A stretch of 6,151 bases of DNA from assembly GCA_903928835.1 (NCBI GenBank), contig CAIYSK010000196.1, positions 1-6,151 on the forward strand, in the 5' to 3' direction. Below are positions 5,994 to 6,151 of the stretch, piece after piece. Numbering within the stretch: the first letter of the stretch is position 1; every line of letters begins with the position of its first letter. Position numbers and translations under genes: made by a program. The notes beneath the pieces are model-generated. The model was not told the DNA's origin and made no database searches. It saw nothing but the letters and a program-made list of their open reading frames with translations. This stretch comes from an uncultured cyanobacterium (lineage in GTDB: Bacteria > Cyanobacteriota > Cyanobacteriia > PCC-6307 > Cyanobiaceae).

Positions 5994-6018
5994 AAACTCC
6001 TGTTCTGGCAGGGGTTTT
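5994..6018 (+). terminator. intrinsic terminator of tRNA-Phe
   Basis: AAACTCCTG (5994-6002) pairs with CAGGGGTTT (6009-6017) over 9 bp (one T-G pair) around a 6-nt loop, beginning 5 nt after the tRNA. The right arm runs into TTTT (6015-6018) and then CTCACTTCT. The A-rich left arm and T-rich right arm make it potentially bidirectional, which would suit a convergent gene on the minus strand. Confidence 0.8.
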
Positions 6019-6019
6019 C

Positions 6020-6151
6020 TCACTTCTGGCTGCAGGCGTTAGGTGTGAGCCTCAACGGCACCTCCCTTGCCAAAGAGAGCACCGCTGCACCGCTGCCATC
6101 GCACCCGTCAGCGCCCTCTGCCAGATCGAGCAGATGCCATGGGGACCAGAG
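6020..6151 (-). other. unassigned end region; possible C-terminus of a minus-strand gene
   Basis: Beyond the terminator, one minus-strand frame is open from the window edge to a TGA at 6022-6020, giving 43 residues that end NACSQK. The placement of the stop right behind a possibly bidirectional terminator would fit a convergent gene. Two plus-strand frames are also open here, one with a GTG near 6052, so in this GC-rich DNA the openness alone proves nothing. I recognise no family. Confidence 0.2.

Noticed and set aside
1..6151. HIP1 octamer (GCGATCGC), common in many cyanobacteria
   Set aside because: Only partial matches such as GCGATCGG were seen by eye, so it cannot be used as evidence.

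Overview
The window looks like a housekeeping stretch of a GC-rich unicellular cyanobacterium, most probably of the Synechococcus/Cyanobium/Prochlorococcus group. The evidence is a short three-domain ribosomal protein S1 of the cyanobacterial/chloroplast type, the order S1 - HAD phosphatase - metK, an FGGY sugar kinase of the cyanobacterium/plant type, a stand-alone DUF2470 protein, and a ComF protein without a zinc finger. All convincing genes lie on the plus strand. I found no insertion sequence, CRISPR array, phage gene or toxin system, and nothing that amounts to a new multi-gene defence or mobile system.

Layout. Positions 1-164 are an upstream leader with a possible extended -10 element. 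Then come rpsA (165-1238) and, after a 32-nt gap, a HAD-family phosphatase (1271-2050). These two may be cotranscribed. A short gap, very AT-rich in its middle (2051-2094), probably carries a new promoter. It is followed by metK (2095-3363), an FGGY-family kinase starting just after the metK stop, a 39-residue single-pass membrane protein overlapping the kinase stop by 4 nt (4659-4778), a DUF2470 protein (4812-5078) and a ComF-family phosphoribosyltransferase-like protein (5157-5885). A tRNA-Phe(GAA) gene (5916-5988) with a clear intrinsic terminator (5994-6018) ends the annotated part. The last 133 nt are unassigned but open in one minus-strand frame.

The genes do not form one pathway. rpsA and tRNA-Phe serve translation, and metK supplies S-adenosylmethionine. 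The kinase probably phosphorylates a pentulose such as D-ribulose. The HAD protein removes phosphate from an unknown small molecule, DUF2470 is associated with haem-binding proteins, and ComF proteins are linked to natural transformation.

The best points for a second look are the kinase start and the small membrane protein. The kinase's essential N-terminal phosphate-binding motif is encoded in frame just after the metK stop, but only CTG or ATC codons are available as starts, next to a 12-bp perfect palindrome. The 39-residue membrane protein is translationally coupled to the kinase.
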